From positions 14,681,385 to 14,745,384 of the forward strand of contig NC_088295.1 of NCBI RefSeq assembly GCF_032854445.1: a stretch of 64,000 bases of DNA. Reading direction: 5' to 3'. A program made the translations under genes and the position numbers. This DNA is from Liolophura sinensis. Its lineage: Eukaryota; Mollusca; Polyplacophora; Chitonida; Chitonidae. Positions within the stretch are counted from its first letter, which is position 1. Each line of letters begins with the position of its first letter. The notes below the pieces were generated by a model that worked only from the letters and a program-made list of their open reading frames with translations, made no database searches and had not been told where the DNA came from. Of this stretch, positions 44,901 through 57,400 are shown in pieces.

Positions 44901-46734
44901 TTCAGTCTACTGCTTATTTTATGGTCACAGAAGACGAATATTGTTTAGTTGTCCTGAACTCCTCCAGTCCCAATGAAGTGTTCAAATCACTATTTCATAT
45001 TTTGACTCTTCTTAGTCAAAAGCAGCTCTGTGGAATCCAAATCCAGTTGCAATGTTACTGACTTGGAGCTCATAAAGAACAAGATGAATTCTCAAACCAT
45101 TCAAACAGGGTCAAGCACTCAGCATTGGTATCACAGGTAGCTAGAGTGTGTATCCAATCTTTCTTTGGGCGCTTTTGAACAAAACTTCACCACTGAATTG
45201 TCATGATCACAACTAGATCTGCATCTAGATAAATTAAATACCTAGTTTTTTCTTGTTTTCAAGTTCTTGTTGAAGGATAAGTTTATTATGTAATACATCA
45301 AGGTAAATTTATTCATTGTATTTTACAAAAATTTGATATGTAACAATTTGGTAATGTGATTATGTATGATTTTCTTGATATGGAACCATACGCCACATGT
45401 TTTATTGTAACAAGTTTTCATGTCACTTCTATTGATAGGGCAATCTGTTCACAACATAACACATTTTGCTATCCTTTTTAACAGCAAATTGTTTAAGATT
45501 ATTGAAAATTGTTACAAAAAACTAAAACTGTCGCATCATTCCCATTTCCTGTACTCTCTACATACAGTATTCTCCAACCATACATGTACATTTCAACTGT
45601 AATCTCACTTCTCTGATATACTGTGTGATGAACTATTAAAATTGTGTTTAATAAAGTCAGTCTACAGTGTCCTACTTATTTTGCATCCATGTATACCTTT
45701 TTGGTATCGATACCGACGTACTGTAGCAACACAAGACTCGTAGCCCTTGGATGGAAGGATGGGCTCGTTTGTAATCTGGTAAATTTGTGAAGTTGTCTGC
45801 TTTCTATTTATTCTCTATTTATACCCTATCAATAAATATTCTTTTTTTTGTTCTACTGGTATCATTGAAACTTTATACAAGTGAAATGTGATCATAATTA
45901 TTTGGTTGTTAAGTACAATACAAGTAGGCAACACAATAAAAAGACCTCATTATGACTACAGAGTAACATAAATAGCGAACCTTCTTCGCTCAAGTATTTC
46001 TGACTAGAGCTGTGTAGTCCCGTTGTTCCTTGCTGCCTATTTGCTGACGATTATTTCGTAATTGTGTATTGCAAGTGGACAATGCAATACCCCATCAACA
46101 AAACCCTGAATAATCCTTGCTCACCTAACCTTCAGGTTTTGTTCGGTATACAATGCTTATTGTAACTATGGAAATATCAGGGGAAGTGGTCTGTAGTTTA
46201 CCTGAAGTTCTGCTAAAGTCATGACTAACTGAAGTATTATATAGCCAACATTTTCTCATCTGGAAGTTTATCCTAACTTCTATGATAAAAATGCTTTGAA
46301 CGTGTGATTTATTTCCAGGATTCCCTCCTATTTTCGGACTTTGTAGACTTCCTTAGTTCTTTGGTGTTTTGTGTTTTACATCATTTTTGGGAATTGTCCT
46401 TGAGGTTATTGACTGGAACGTCCTTATTGGTTGACAACTGGTGTACAAATGTATTATTTCGATGCATGGATTCACCACATGAATATTTCATTTTGCCATT
46501 CTGACTAAATATTATCCAATATCCTCTAAGTTAAATCCAGTGGTGAGCCTTTTTGAACTACGTTAGCTGTCTGAATGATGCCAGAAACTGATGTGTGATA
46601 ACGTGCTTGAGTTACACTGTTACACAAACCTTAAAACAATTTTTTTACAAAAATGAACTTAAAAAAACGAAGTTTGCATCGTTGACAAACCTCATAACAA
46701 TGGTAAACATTCTTAATACCGTCCAAAAAAAACA
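44901..46734. other. Gene-free stretch
   Basis: No gene recognised. AATAAA at 45650-45655 is followed by TCAGTCTACAGTGTCC and could be a distal poly(A) signal for a + strand transcript. Nothing else supports this. Confidence 0.4.
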
Positions 46735-46994
46735 ACCAATGATTTATTCATTTACTTGACTGGTGTTATATGCCGTACTCAAGATTATTTCACTTATATG
46801 ACGGCGGCCAGCATTACGGTGAGAGGTAACCGAACAGAGTGCGAGGAAAACCCACAACCATCTGCATGTTGCTAGCAGATCTTCCCACAACGGCCAGAGA
46901 GGACTTGAAACTCACAGAGACTGCATTGGCGAGAGTCTTCTGGGTTACTGCGCCACACTGGGATGCTAAATAGGGAGGCCCCACCTACCAATGA
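46735..46994 (-). mobile_element. SINE-A, full length, 8-bp target-site duplication
   Basis: The plus strand runs from the tail (TTATTCATTTACTTGACTGG) to the head (TAGGGAGGCCCC). The flanks ACCAATGA at 46735-46742 and 46987-46994 are identical 8-mers consistent with a target-site duplication. Confidence 0.9.
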
Positions 46995-47060
46995 GTACAA
47001 GTGTATCACAGCTTTTTATTCAGTAAAGAACATAAACAAATAGGAAAAGGTAGCTTTGAA

Positions 47061-47082
47061 TATATATATATATATATATATA
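47061..47082. repeat. (TA)n microsatellite
   Basis: About 11 TA units beginning in TGAATATATATATATA. Confidence 0.95.
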
Positions 47083-47344
47083 GTTTTCAGTCGTCACTCT
47101 ATCGATGCTCATTAATTTTTTTTTTCCCTTCAGTTCATGAGTAGGCCCTAAGGCCCATCCATGGGATACATGTCAGGTGTTAATATCCATACTTATCCGG
47201 AGTCAACTCTGCGAAGCTGTCCATGCATTTCAGACTGTGAGTTTTAGAAATGCGATGTTGGATTTTTACCAACTCATCAATGTTATCTGATGAAAAGTGT
47301 CCACATTTCAACTCCCACTTTAAATTTTGGCCTGGCATTCTGAA

Positions 47345-47553
47345 TTATTGTAATTTAACTTTTTCGCATGTTTGCAAGGGGTTTATTTAAGCATATTCTG
47401 AAGGCATTATTTCGTGTAGACTGATAGTTATATTTTTTGTGAAGCCCTGAAATTGCCCAAACCAACCAATATAGTTTTATCTCCAAAATCAAATTAAAAA
47501 TATGCATAAATTGCACTAAAAGTTGCTCTTTTTAAGCGAAAAGGTTGAATTAA
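47345..47553 (+). mobile_element. MITE-1 copy 2
   Basis: It shares GCATATTCTGAAGGCATTAT, GTGAAGCCCTGAAATTGCCC and CAAAATCAAATTAAAAATAT with the copies at 15012 and 61506, and ends GAAAAGGTTGAATTAATCAC. The left terminus is degraded (TTGTAATTTAACTTTTTCGC). Confidence 0.75.
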
Positions 47554-47881
47554 TCACTGAAACAAGCCTTATTTTTTCTGTCCATATCTACATCAGTTTT
47601 TGTGGATAGTTTCACAAAGAAATTAAACTGATGTGCTTGAATTCTCCCCAGTTAAGTGACAAGAGCTTCAGAGTAATGAGTGATGATATCTCAAAGCATA
47701 CACAAATATTCCAGTTAAATCCCTATCAGGAGGAGACAAAAACTTAATCCATTTTTCAATCTAATTAAAATTGTTTCTCTCTTTTTGCTGTAAAAGTGCC
47801 ACAGCAAAATAGATATCCCAGTACAAGGATCTACTCATTGCTATTGGTCTTTATTTCTCTGCAATCTAATATCTTGGCCAA

Positions 47882-48157
47882 ATGCCAGTGTATTTATTTA
47901 TTTATTTATTCGATTGGTGTTTTACGCCGTTCTCAAGAATATTTCACTTATACGATGGTGGCCAGCATTATGGTGGGTGGAAACCGGGCACAGCCCGGGG
48001 GAAACGCACGACCATCCGCAGGTTGCTGCCAGACTTTCCCACTTACAGCTGGAGAGGAAGCCAGCATGCGCTGGTCTTGAAGCGACCGCATTGGTGAGAG
48101 GCTTCGGGGTCAATACGCTGCGCTAGCGCGCTTACCAACTGATCAGATGCCAATGTA
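47882..48157 (-). mobile_element. SINE-A, full length, 11-bp near-perfect target-site duplication
   Basis: The plus strand runs from the tail (TATTTATTTATTCGATTGG) to the head (CGCTGCGCTAGCGCGCTTAC CAACTGATCA). Flanks ATGCCAGTGTA at 47882-47892 and ATGCCAATGTA at 48147-48157 differ at one base. Confidence 0.92.
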
Positions 48158-48800
48158 ACAGAATACAGCTTGGTTTCAAATATTGTTAATGACCATACAG
48201 TAATCTTGCCCATTTGGCCTGATTCTGAGAGTTCAATTCATCTTAGAAAGTTGTTTAAAGGTTTGGAAGGTAAAAGAATGTTTTATAATATTTATTTCCC
48301 CCCAACAATAAACTTTTTACTGCAAAATTTTAAGTCATTAAGGATACAGTTTCTGCCTTTACATGTATATTCTCAGCAATATCACACAGCCTTCTGAATT
48401 TTATAAAATATGGAACTGCTCAACCGATTTAATTTGAATTAATTCTGATTGGCTTCTGAGTTAGGTCGCTAACTGTCTTTCTTCATCAGAGCTAACATCT
48501 GCTTGAGAATAGAAGTTTTGGGCGCTGTTAATCAATAAAAACATCCTAAATGAGAATGAATTTAAGTAACACATTTGGTGGCAAGGCTATCAGAGATTGC
48601 CTGCTGAAGACACACATACATGAATGAAAAACTTTAGGTCAATACATAACATTTACTAACACACAAAAAGGATGTGGATGTCAGAAATTTTGTACTTTCT
48701 GGTAATAAACACATATGCAGGGCCTGAGATCAACTTGAAGTGACACTCTCAACATTTACTTCAGCTTTAATCCCAAAACACAGGACGGGACTCTCATTGC
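48158..48800. other. Gene-free stretch
   Basis: Nothing recognised. Confidence 0.45.
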
Positions 48801-49240
48801 TCATAATTTATGGTCATTAATATGCACAAAGGGCATTAATGATGGAACATTCTCCTCGGCTTAGTTGTTTGACAGGGCATTAGCTCATACTAGTATTAAG
48901 TCATATTTTGTTAAGATTCGAGTCAAATTCAGCATTCAATGCAGTCCAAAGTCAGAGTATAACTTGCAGCAGCAGAGTTTGTTCATATTTAATTTATTGT
49001 TACCCAGTTGCTTTTGGGTACAAAATTGAATGCTTGGCTTAAAGTTAATTCTTATTTGCACAATCTGGCCGTGGTGTTTTTGTGCTTTACACGGATGCAG
49101 AAGCTCAGTTATTAATTTGCCCACAGAGCATCAGTAATAATTCCCCGCATACCATGTTGTGCTTTACATGTATACAAAATATGAGCTCAATATATGTAGT
49201 ACTTTTTGATATACAACACCTAACAATTATCAAAACACTG

Positions 49241-49332
49241 ATTAATTTATTTGATTAGTGTTCACGCCGTACTCAGGAATATTTAACTTACCAGATGAGA
49301 ACCAGCTTTATGGTGGGCGGAACCAGGACCTT
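49241..49332 (-). mobile_element. SINE-A 3' fragment
   Basis: The plus strand reads ATTTATTTGATTAGTGTTCA, CGCCGTACTCAGGAATATTT and CTTTATGGTGGGCGGAACCA, then stops before the head half. Confidence 0.85.
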
Positions 49333-49621
49333 AACACAGATTCCAATAGAGGCTAAGCGGTGAATTTTGTAATTTATGGTAATTAATATGCACATAGAGA
49401 ATCAAAACCCCACTCATTATAGTATGCTTTACTTGTACACATAACCCCAGTTCAATACATGCAGTACATGTACTTTGCTTTAACTGTTATTAGATGCCAG
49501 TGAACGGAGTATGGCACAAACTACACCTGTAGTTCATACAGCCGATCTAAAAAACAACAAAAAGCATCAAGACATTGTGTATACACAATACCACACAGGC
49601 TTTCAGTTCCTTAAAAGAAAG

Positions 49622-49627
49622 TTTATT
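49622..49627 (-). terminator. Poly(A) signal of the SLC16-like gene
   Basis: On the - strand AATAAA is followed by AAGGAACTGAAAGCC and a GU-rich stretch TGTGTGGTATTGTGT about 25-35 nt further on. This is a well-formed cleavage context that would give a 3' UTR of about 1.8 kb after the stop at 51440. Confidence 0.55.
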
Positions 49628-51439
49628 CAACCGGTCAGTCAATCATCCCAGAAACAAAGTTTTTGATTTCAAGTCAGTGAGTACAAACAGTTACAGCACA
49701 AATTAAGATATTTACAACCAGGTAAAACACTTTTTTGTCGCATTTACATGACTGGAATGTCAAGACTGATTCTTTAAATACATCAGGAAGTTTGGGTCTA
49801 CAGGCATATCAGAGGAAATCTTCTACAGGTGTCCTCTTTATGCTGCAAAAATAAAGCCTTAGGACTTTGTATAGCAATGGTCATTCAGTAATATAGGACA
49901 CCTGTATAAAATCACCCACTCCAAATAAACATTTCTAATATAACTAGGCCTATAAATATTATGTCAGCTTTGTTAATTCTTAAATCGTAACTTTTAACAA
50001 AATGCTCACTGTGATTTTCAAGAATTCATATCATAACTAGGCTACCAAGAAGCTTGCACATAATGCAAAACTGTAGCTCAACACATAAAGTACTAATGTC
50101 ATGAATTTGATCATTTATGGTAAATAATACGCAAACAAAACATAGCGATGGAGCATGCCCCTCTACTCCATATGTGTGCAAAACCTGTGCTCACCACAAA
50201 GTACTTTTTAAGACACCACTATTGATATTTTTTCACTAAACACTGAACATAATATACAATAGACTAAGTCATGAATTTTGCGATTTACAGTATTTAATAT
50301 GCACAGTGAATCAATGATGAAACATGCCCATCATTTTACTGTGCTTCACGTGAGTGCATAACCAGCTCAATGAAAGTAGTACTTAAGATAGCACCCCTGA
50401 CATTTTGTTTCAAATTGATTTCTCACTTAATGGACGCCTGAACTTACAGGCGAGCTAAAAATGATTGCCAGAACAAATAAGCATTAATTAAAAGTTAATT
50501 GAAGGTATTTCTTAATATCTAACAGTTCATGAAGAAGCTTAATCTCAACAAAAACAAAGAAATGACAGGAAATGTTACTGTTTGAGGTTCACCTATGTAA
50601 AGTGACCCTATTACAATGACTATATCCAGACATAACAAGAATTCAAAATCCAAAAGTCACAAATGCGAACTTTTCAGTAAAAATAATACCTAAATACTAC
50701 ATTTAGTAAGCATTTCTGAAAGACCTCTACAAATTCTTTACAAAAAATAAACATAAAAAGAATGCGAAAACAGAAAGTTACAAAAGTCTGCAGTAAAAAT
50801 AATACCTAAACAATAAGCATTTCTGAAAGACTAACAAATTCTTTACAAAAAACAAAAAAAAACATGTGCTCCAACCATTGTGATACAAAAAAATAATAAT
50901 TCTCTTCTGAACCCAGCATATACATGTACCTCTAGGCATATACGGTAAAAACATTGTACAACAGCTGTAACACCTAATTAACCCATCTTCAACCCATCAA
51001 TGTAATTGAAAAAAGAAACATGAGAGTTAATACAAACTGCTAACACAGAATATGGCAAAATGAGCATACTAGTCATGAACAAAAATTTACTGTATGTCAA
51101 AATTTAAAACCTATCCACAACATAGTTCATGGACCCAAAATATGATGTATATCTGCCTTCACATTCCAATCCAACGATTCCAATGATCCACAAATAGGCA
51201 TTTAAACCAGGTTTAAATGTCAAGCTTGCATTTGTGGAAAACAACATACTTCAGCTACTTTGCCTCCTGTACTTCACTTCTAAATCTACTTCCATATAAC
51301 TGAAAAATTTATAGTCTGAGCACAATCTGGTCATAACCTTTTGCAATCAGTGCAACAACAAAGGATATATACAGCAATAAATCTGTACATGCTTGCTCAA
51401 AATACATATCACAAACCGCAATATACACAGAACAAAGTG

Positions 51440-51672
51440 TTACACCACTGTTTCCCTCTCTATAACAACCAATCTCTCTGCTGTTGGCTGTCTGATGTCT
51501 CCTACAGGTGTGTCTGTTGTACACAGAGAGCTTTGACAGCTGTCCTCTTGTGATTTCTGACGACATCTTAGAATCAATGGACACAAAAAGATTAAACCTC
51601 CAGAGAATACAATATTCAGGCCAGCTGAATAAAAACTGTAGTCATACATTCCATATATGTCGTAGAACAACC
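51440..51672 (-). CDS. SLC16-like last coding exon
   Basis: The acceptor GCTTTTCAG is on the - strand just before 51672. It encodes LFYDIYGMYDYSFYSAGLNI, the last membrane segment and a cytoplasmic tail rich in polar residues. It ends RETVV and a stop at 51440-51442. Confidence 0.93.
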
Positions 51673-54105
51673 CTGAAAAGCAACAGAAAACCTCATAAAT
51701 GCCTCATTAAAAAAGAAACAGCATGTATATGTTATCTGAAGTTTCAATATTCTATAAGAGCACAGTACATTTATCATATAACCCAGTGATGTATGGGTCC
51801 AGTGACTACCTGTATCTAAAACTTGAAAATCACCAATCCTAGCTTGGTGCTCAGCTTAGATGTACATCTAAGCAGATAGTACTGCCTGGTCTCTAGTTGG
51901 TATCTGATTGCAGAGTGGGTTGTCATGTGTGGTGTCTGGAGCAGGATGTTCTGCTGAGACAGCACTACCTGTATATCTACATGACGGCATTGGGATCAGC
52001 CTACTACATAATACAACTGAAAACTGTTAAAGCTTTAGAAGGCCAAAGGGTCCATTTTTGTTTTTATGTCATATACCACACAGCTGCTATTGAAGTAGAC
52101 CAGGTTAACCTTTATGAGTGCAAACTGGTACTGTGCCACCATTTTCTAAAACAAACTGTTCATGTATCTACCTTTTTAAATTAACCTTTCTCATTAAAAA
52201 CTTTTCCAATTCCTAAAAAGGCCAACTGGACTCTGTGATAGTTGGTTATTTAAAACACAGAAAATGTACCATAAAAATTGTGCATGTAAGATACTGTCAC
52301 TTACCAGCAACAGGAGGGCCTATGAGATTGGCAATTCCCAAATTCATCATCAAAAGGCCATAGGCATTTGTCAGCCTATTCATTCCAACAAAGTCAACCA
52401 ATAAAATTGTACACAGGGAGTAGTTAGCACTGACAAATAGGCCAAAGCAAGCAGATATTATCGCAAGAGGGATATACGTGGTAAAGAAAGGTATCACAGT
52501 GATGGAAACTCCACATAGCACGATTGAAACAGCATACAGGATGTATGCGTTAATTCCAGGTCTGTCCCCCAGGAAGCCATAGACGACCTGACCCACAGTA
52601 TTCACAATGCCAGAGATAGACATGAGCATGGAGGCTGGTTTCTCACCAATCCCATCTTCTATTGCCTTATCCACCAGAAATACATAGGGTACATCATACC
52701 AAAAATACAGGACAAAGTTTGAGAAAGTGAACAGAAGAAACAGGCTGTTTCTCACCACAGACATGTCCACCATCTCTTTGAACATCTTCTGTATGTTTCT
52801 GAAAACACGACTTAAACTGTATCGATTGTCCTCCGACAAATCAGACGGGAAAACATTGAGATGAAGATCTGGACAACTCGTAGCTCGAAAACTTACTGGA
52901 ACGCGTTTTAACAGATTTCCTCTGTAAAAAATATCCTTTCTCCTCATTGGTTCATACAAGGCTGCAATGCATTTCGCCTTCTTTCTTAAATGTGCAGTAC
53001 GCTGTCGTCTCCAAATGACTTCTTTCTTGGATGGATTTAGATTTTGCATCGGATGATTGCTTATAGCTTGGTCAGTGTCCTCACTGGAGAACACAAAGCT
53101 ATTATCTGGATCAAAACATTCAGCGATGCTCTGGCTACTCATGAATTCACTCAGAAGCTGCTTTATAGAGGTATTATTGTTACGAAGCTCATTCAGAATC
53201 TTGATTGCATCAAAATGTCCTGTGTTGTCTTTCAAGTAGGTTGGTAACTGCATAACTGAATGGCTGATCGGTTGCTGCAGGAGATGCTGAAGTTTTTCCA
53301 CAGAACCATGACAGTTGGAAGTTCCATTCTCATGTCTAGCATCATCCTGAAGACTGAATCTAGAATTCGACTTTGCTCTTGACAGCCTATCAAACGTATC
53401 CAATGCCCTCTGGAACTTTTCTTCCTGTGTGAACTTAAGAGGTCTAAAGAGAGCGCCACAAATGACCAGGTTGAGTGCTAAGCCTGCCCAGATCAGCATC
53501 CCTCCCTTCCATGTGTACCACTCCAGTATATACTCTGTCAATGGAGCAATTGCAAAGGTTCCAATCCCAGATCCACAAACTGCTAATCCTGTAGCAAATG
53601 CACGCTTCCTCTCAAAGTAGAAAGCTACAACAACAATGGCTGGGATGTAGATCAGTGACAGCCCAAATCCAGCGACACATCCAAAGGTCAGGCACAGCAT
53701 CTCCACAGATTCCATGAAGGAGCTGATGATAAAACCGGCGGCTGTAATTAACCCTCCTACTATGGTCACCTTCCTACATCCATACCGACTGGTCAGGAAA
53801 CTTGCAAATGGACCAAACATCATGGGTACACCAAAGAACAGGGAACCAATCCAAGATGTTTTACTTTTGCTTTCTCCAAAATACAAAAGAAAGTCTTTAT
53901 AAAGGACTCCAAATGAAAAGGCAAATCCATCTGCCAAAAGATGACACAAGAAGGAAGCAAACACAACCACCCAGCCCCAGCCTCCATCAGGGGCAGAGGG
54001 CATACTAGATTCAATACTACTCTCATAACTGCTACTACTGGATGTACTACTTTCTGTAACACAACGTGAGCGTTTATTAGAGGAGTCCTCACACTGTTCA
54101 TCCAT
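51440..54105 (-). CDS. Monocarboxylate transporter-like protein (SLC16 family), 2 coding exons
   Basis: Exons 54105-52305 and 51672-51440 join at a GT-AG intron and give 677 residues plus stop, fully in frame. It is an integral membrane protein of the major facilitator superfamily, expected to carry monocarboxylates or related solutes across the plasma membrane; the substrate is unknown. Visible marks are a Ser-rich cytoplasmic N-terminus and the family signature APDGGWGW at about 39-45. Six membrane segments run to about 220, with YFERKRAFATGLAVCGSGIG at about 163-182. A long hydrophilic loop covers about 222-452, and a second set of six segments follows. The segment IGPPVAGLFYDIYGMYDYSF crosses the splice junction. 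The loop is longer than in most family members. The tail ends ETVV, a class I PDZ ligand. Resemblance is to the MCT9/12/14-like branch; the exact orthologue is undecided. Confidence 0.93.
51673..52304. other. SLC16-like intron
   Basis: A 632-bp intron, donor GCTG|GTAAGTG and acceptor TTTTCAG on the - strand. The + strand open frame inside it (51897-52184) matches nothing I recognise. Confidence 0.8.
52305..54105 (-). CDS. SLC16-like large coding exon
   Basis: A single 1801-nt exon carries residues 1 to 600 and part of 601: the N-terminus, eleven membrane segments and the long central loop. The start ATG (context GATATCATGG) is the first in frame after the UTR acceptor at 54268. Smaller frames on both strands within it are shadows. 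Confidence 0.94.
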
Positions 54106-54267
54106 GATATCAAGGAGTTGCTACTAAAGAATTCGGCAGTATAGATACTAAATATGGTGGAGAGATAAAGTTTAGTCATTGGTCTGTGTAAATGTAGAAT
54201 GTTACGGGATAGGCTTCTGAAGTCCCAAAAGTAGGCCGCCACACGGCTTCTCCACTTTGGGGAAAAT
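54106..54267 (-). other. SLC16-like 5' UTR part of coding exon 1
   Basis: On the - strand a polypyrimidine tract and acceptor CCTATTTTTTCAG lies immediately before 54267. The 162 bases from there to the ATG would be 5' UTR. At least one further upstream exon is therefore expected. Confidence 0.6.
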
Positions 54268-54411
54268 CTGAAAAAATAGGAAACAAAAGTTAATTTCCAT
54301 ACTTCAACGACTTAACAATTTCAATCCAAACATTTATGTCCAAAAAGAACTATCCCAAATTCATAGATACTCACACATTTCACATAAATACAGCAGTTTT
54401 CACCACTCATT

Positions 54412-54465
54412 AGAGTGAGTGAGTGCTTAGGGCATAACGTTGTACTTAACAATTTTTCAGTCAGA
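54412..54465 (-). mobile_element. SINE-B 3' end fragment
   Basis: The plus strand GAGTGAGTGAGTGCTTAGGG then TTGTACTTAACAATTTTTCA GTCA matches the 3' end of the copies at 8244 and 43484. The remainder to about 54700 is too diverged to assign with confidence. Confidence 0.75.
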
Positions 54466-57400
54466 TTATCACCAAGCCGCTATCAATAAATCACTGTTTG
54501 GGGAGCTACCAAGGATGTGGCTCACTGATCACACAGATAAAACCAGAAGACAGTGTTGTAACTCAACAACAACTATGTACAATTTATTAGTAGAAGGAAC
54601 AACCAATACAACTGACTAATGACATGAGATAGCCCTCCCTGATGCCAAGCAGAACACCCTCTGGATTTACCATGTAGGAGTACACAAATCTGCTCATGTG
54701 AAAGTAATTTCCTATCTGCCTTATCAAGTTAAGGTAAGGCCTTTTATACTTAATCAAACTTTGAATTAGAACCTTTTCTCTCTCTCACTTGACAAGTACC
54801 TGACACACTCCGCTAGACCGGCAAGTAAACGGAAGTTACGGGATTAGTGAAAACCACCATGTCACTAGCTACATAACTGTTAGTTTCCTGATGCAAACAG
54901 TAAGAAACATATCACTTGGTTGATAAAGAAATACAACCAATCTAGTTACACTGATGAAGGCCCATAATTTGCACAAAATTATCATCCCATTTTTATTATT
55001 TTCAGAACAAGCATGGTTTATAGTGAGTAATTTCTTGTTAATTTATGTTTAAGCAAGATCTACAATTATGACTACAGCATCTATGATCTAAAGCTAAGAC
55101 CTATATGCGAGTATGTTTTCACAAAAGATTGAGACTCAGCCTTGAAGACACACATACTCGTAACGTGTAACTAGCACAGCAAACCTGTTGAGGACAGAAT
55201 GTAGCCCACTGTATAGAAGAAAATAAAGGTCTGAAGATGTTTGCACACCAAAGTAGATAAAGTAAAATGGCAGGGTCACAAGGTGACTTCCACTGGACCT
55301 TCTTGTGTATTGGTGTAATTCACCTCTCCGAAAATGTATAATACACACAGAAGTTAAAAAAGCGTACCAAATATGCCTTAAAAAATTAAGATACGCATTC
55401 ACTAGTTTCTAAGAGTATGCATACACAATGAATTATTTTGTGTTGACATAGGCCTAATCACTTGCAAGCCTAGTATGAGTGATAACTCTATGGGTAAAAC
55501 TGTGCAAAGGGTAACTACTTTTACTCAAAATGCAATCATGACAAACATGTGGACAACAATGTCTTTTTTTCCAAACCATAATCCAAGTAAGTTCGACAAG
55601 TATAGTTCTTTCACTAAATAGAAATTCTTCTTGACAATGTCATTTCTTAATCTGAAGATCTGAAGTCAACAAAATGACACAAGGAAAAGGTGCTGACAGA
55701 CGCAACATAATGATAAGCATAGTGGCTGAAGAGTCATCCTTAGCTAATTATTAAAGACGGGTAGACAGCAGTGATTTGCTGTTGTGATCAGAAAGTTTAT
55801 ATATATATTGACATGTTTATATACTTTCGTGATGCTAATCTTCTTTTTATTGATCTCTTATATAAATTTACTTATTTGTATTATTTATTATATAAATAAT
55901 ACAAAAATTGCATCAATTAATGGAATGAAGCAAGCCCTTTATTAGAGGTTTTAATCCTGTGAAATATTTAATTGAAGCTTAATTAACATTGAAGTTGGGG
56001 AAATAAATTAAATGAGGGGGCAATGCTGCTGAACACAAAGACACTTAATAGACTTTCCTTAAACCTAAAGCATGCTTGCTAAAATTGGTAACCTAGAGCT
56101 ATGTTACAAAACACAACAGCATGAAAACACTAATTAAAGCAAGTTAAAGAAACAAACGATGTCACATATTTAAATACACAGATAAAAAAGAATAAATCCA
56201 GACTCGCACCATGTACACACATATGTACAATTCTTCTATAAACTGTTTTGCCTCTTGCTGAATCACCTTAGGCAGATAGGCGGTCACATGTCATACATTG
56301 CAAGTCAAAAGTTATCACTACTTGCATACTGTAATTCTTCCACCTTTTCGCACGTTTGATCTGCAAGGTGTTTATTCAAGTATATTCTGTGTAGACTGAT
56401 AAATAATATATATATATTTTGTCTGCAAAATCAAGTATAAAAATGTGCGCAAGTCACACTGAAAGTTACTTTCATATGCAGAAAGATTAAGGAATTAGAC
56501 ATTTGTTTATGTACACATATGAGAACAAGGGCCCTTGCTGGCTCAGATGACTATAATGCTGCAAGTGCCAAGTCTTGACCAATGATACCTGTTCATATGC
56601 AGTTCTCACTGCGTGTAAAAAGCCAAGAATAGGCCCACAATATATTGTATTTGAGAATTTTCACTAGATGATTCTAGGCTTTTTGAGCCTACAGAACAGG
56701 TAATGGAATGATTTCATGTGAATGGAGAAATTTACCCAAAACTAAGGCTGTTTGAAAAGTAAAATGCTTTACTGTCATTTAGTTGTGTCGGCATTTCAGG
56801 TGTCTTGACTTTAATAAATTGAAGGCTAGAGTCAGTGGAACACCAGTTTTTGTCACTGAATTATTGGTTGAAAGCTGTTTATGCATTATGCAATTCAACC
56901 ATATACAGGTTCACTGTAAGGTCACAAATCTATCCTATATACATTTCAAACCTGACTGCCTGTAAAAATAAAAAAGCATCTCCAAATCTCCAATTGAGGT
57001 CTGAGTCTATTCCAGTTGAAATATGGGTCTTGTTTTCTAATATAAGTGTACCTTAATTATAAGCGGGATGTTTAGGCCTCAGGTATGCCAGATAGGAAAT
57101 CCTGATATCCCCCGAATCCTCACCTAATGTGCTCAGATTGACTTCAAAACTGCAGCCACCACCCACCCAGCCCTGCCTTACTTTAAATAATCATTAAATT
57201 TTTTTCAACCACATCGCTTTTGCAGCTCTGTTGTCTTTGAACATCTTCTCAAGAATACATTTATGGCAAGCTAAGATCACGGAGCCTCTGCAGCCTAACT
57301 GAGCAGCACATGGATGGACTCTCTAATATGCTGAAGTAAGTTTTTAAAACTCTTTCATTTTTAACATGTAAATATTACAGTTCTATACCCTTCAGACCCC

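Larger units (their letters stand above)
48801..50405. repeat. Diverged local repeat family overlapping the MCT 3' UTR
   Basis: Degenerate copies of one motif set recur near 48801-48862, 49071-49210, 49360-49475, 50098-50215 and 50262-50400. The set is AATTTATGGTAATTAATATG, CACA-GAATCAATGATGGAACAT, then GTGCTTTACATGTATACAT, AGCTCAAT and TGTAGTACTT. Spacing is irregular and similarity moderate, so this is an old family. Confidence 0.6.

Noticed and set aside
53820..54242. 140-codon - strand open frame overlapping the transporter N-terminus
   Set aside because: It is a shifted-frame shadow of the SLC16-like exon and its 5' UTR; it crosses the predicted acceptor-exon boundary region and resembles no protein.
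56528..56625. A tRNA-like or SINE head (GGGCCCTTGCTGGCTCAGAT...)
   Set aside because: Only the GGCTCAG word and a few bases match SINE-A; no B-box, body or tail follows.
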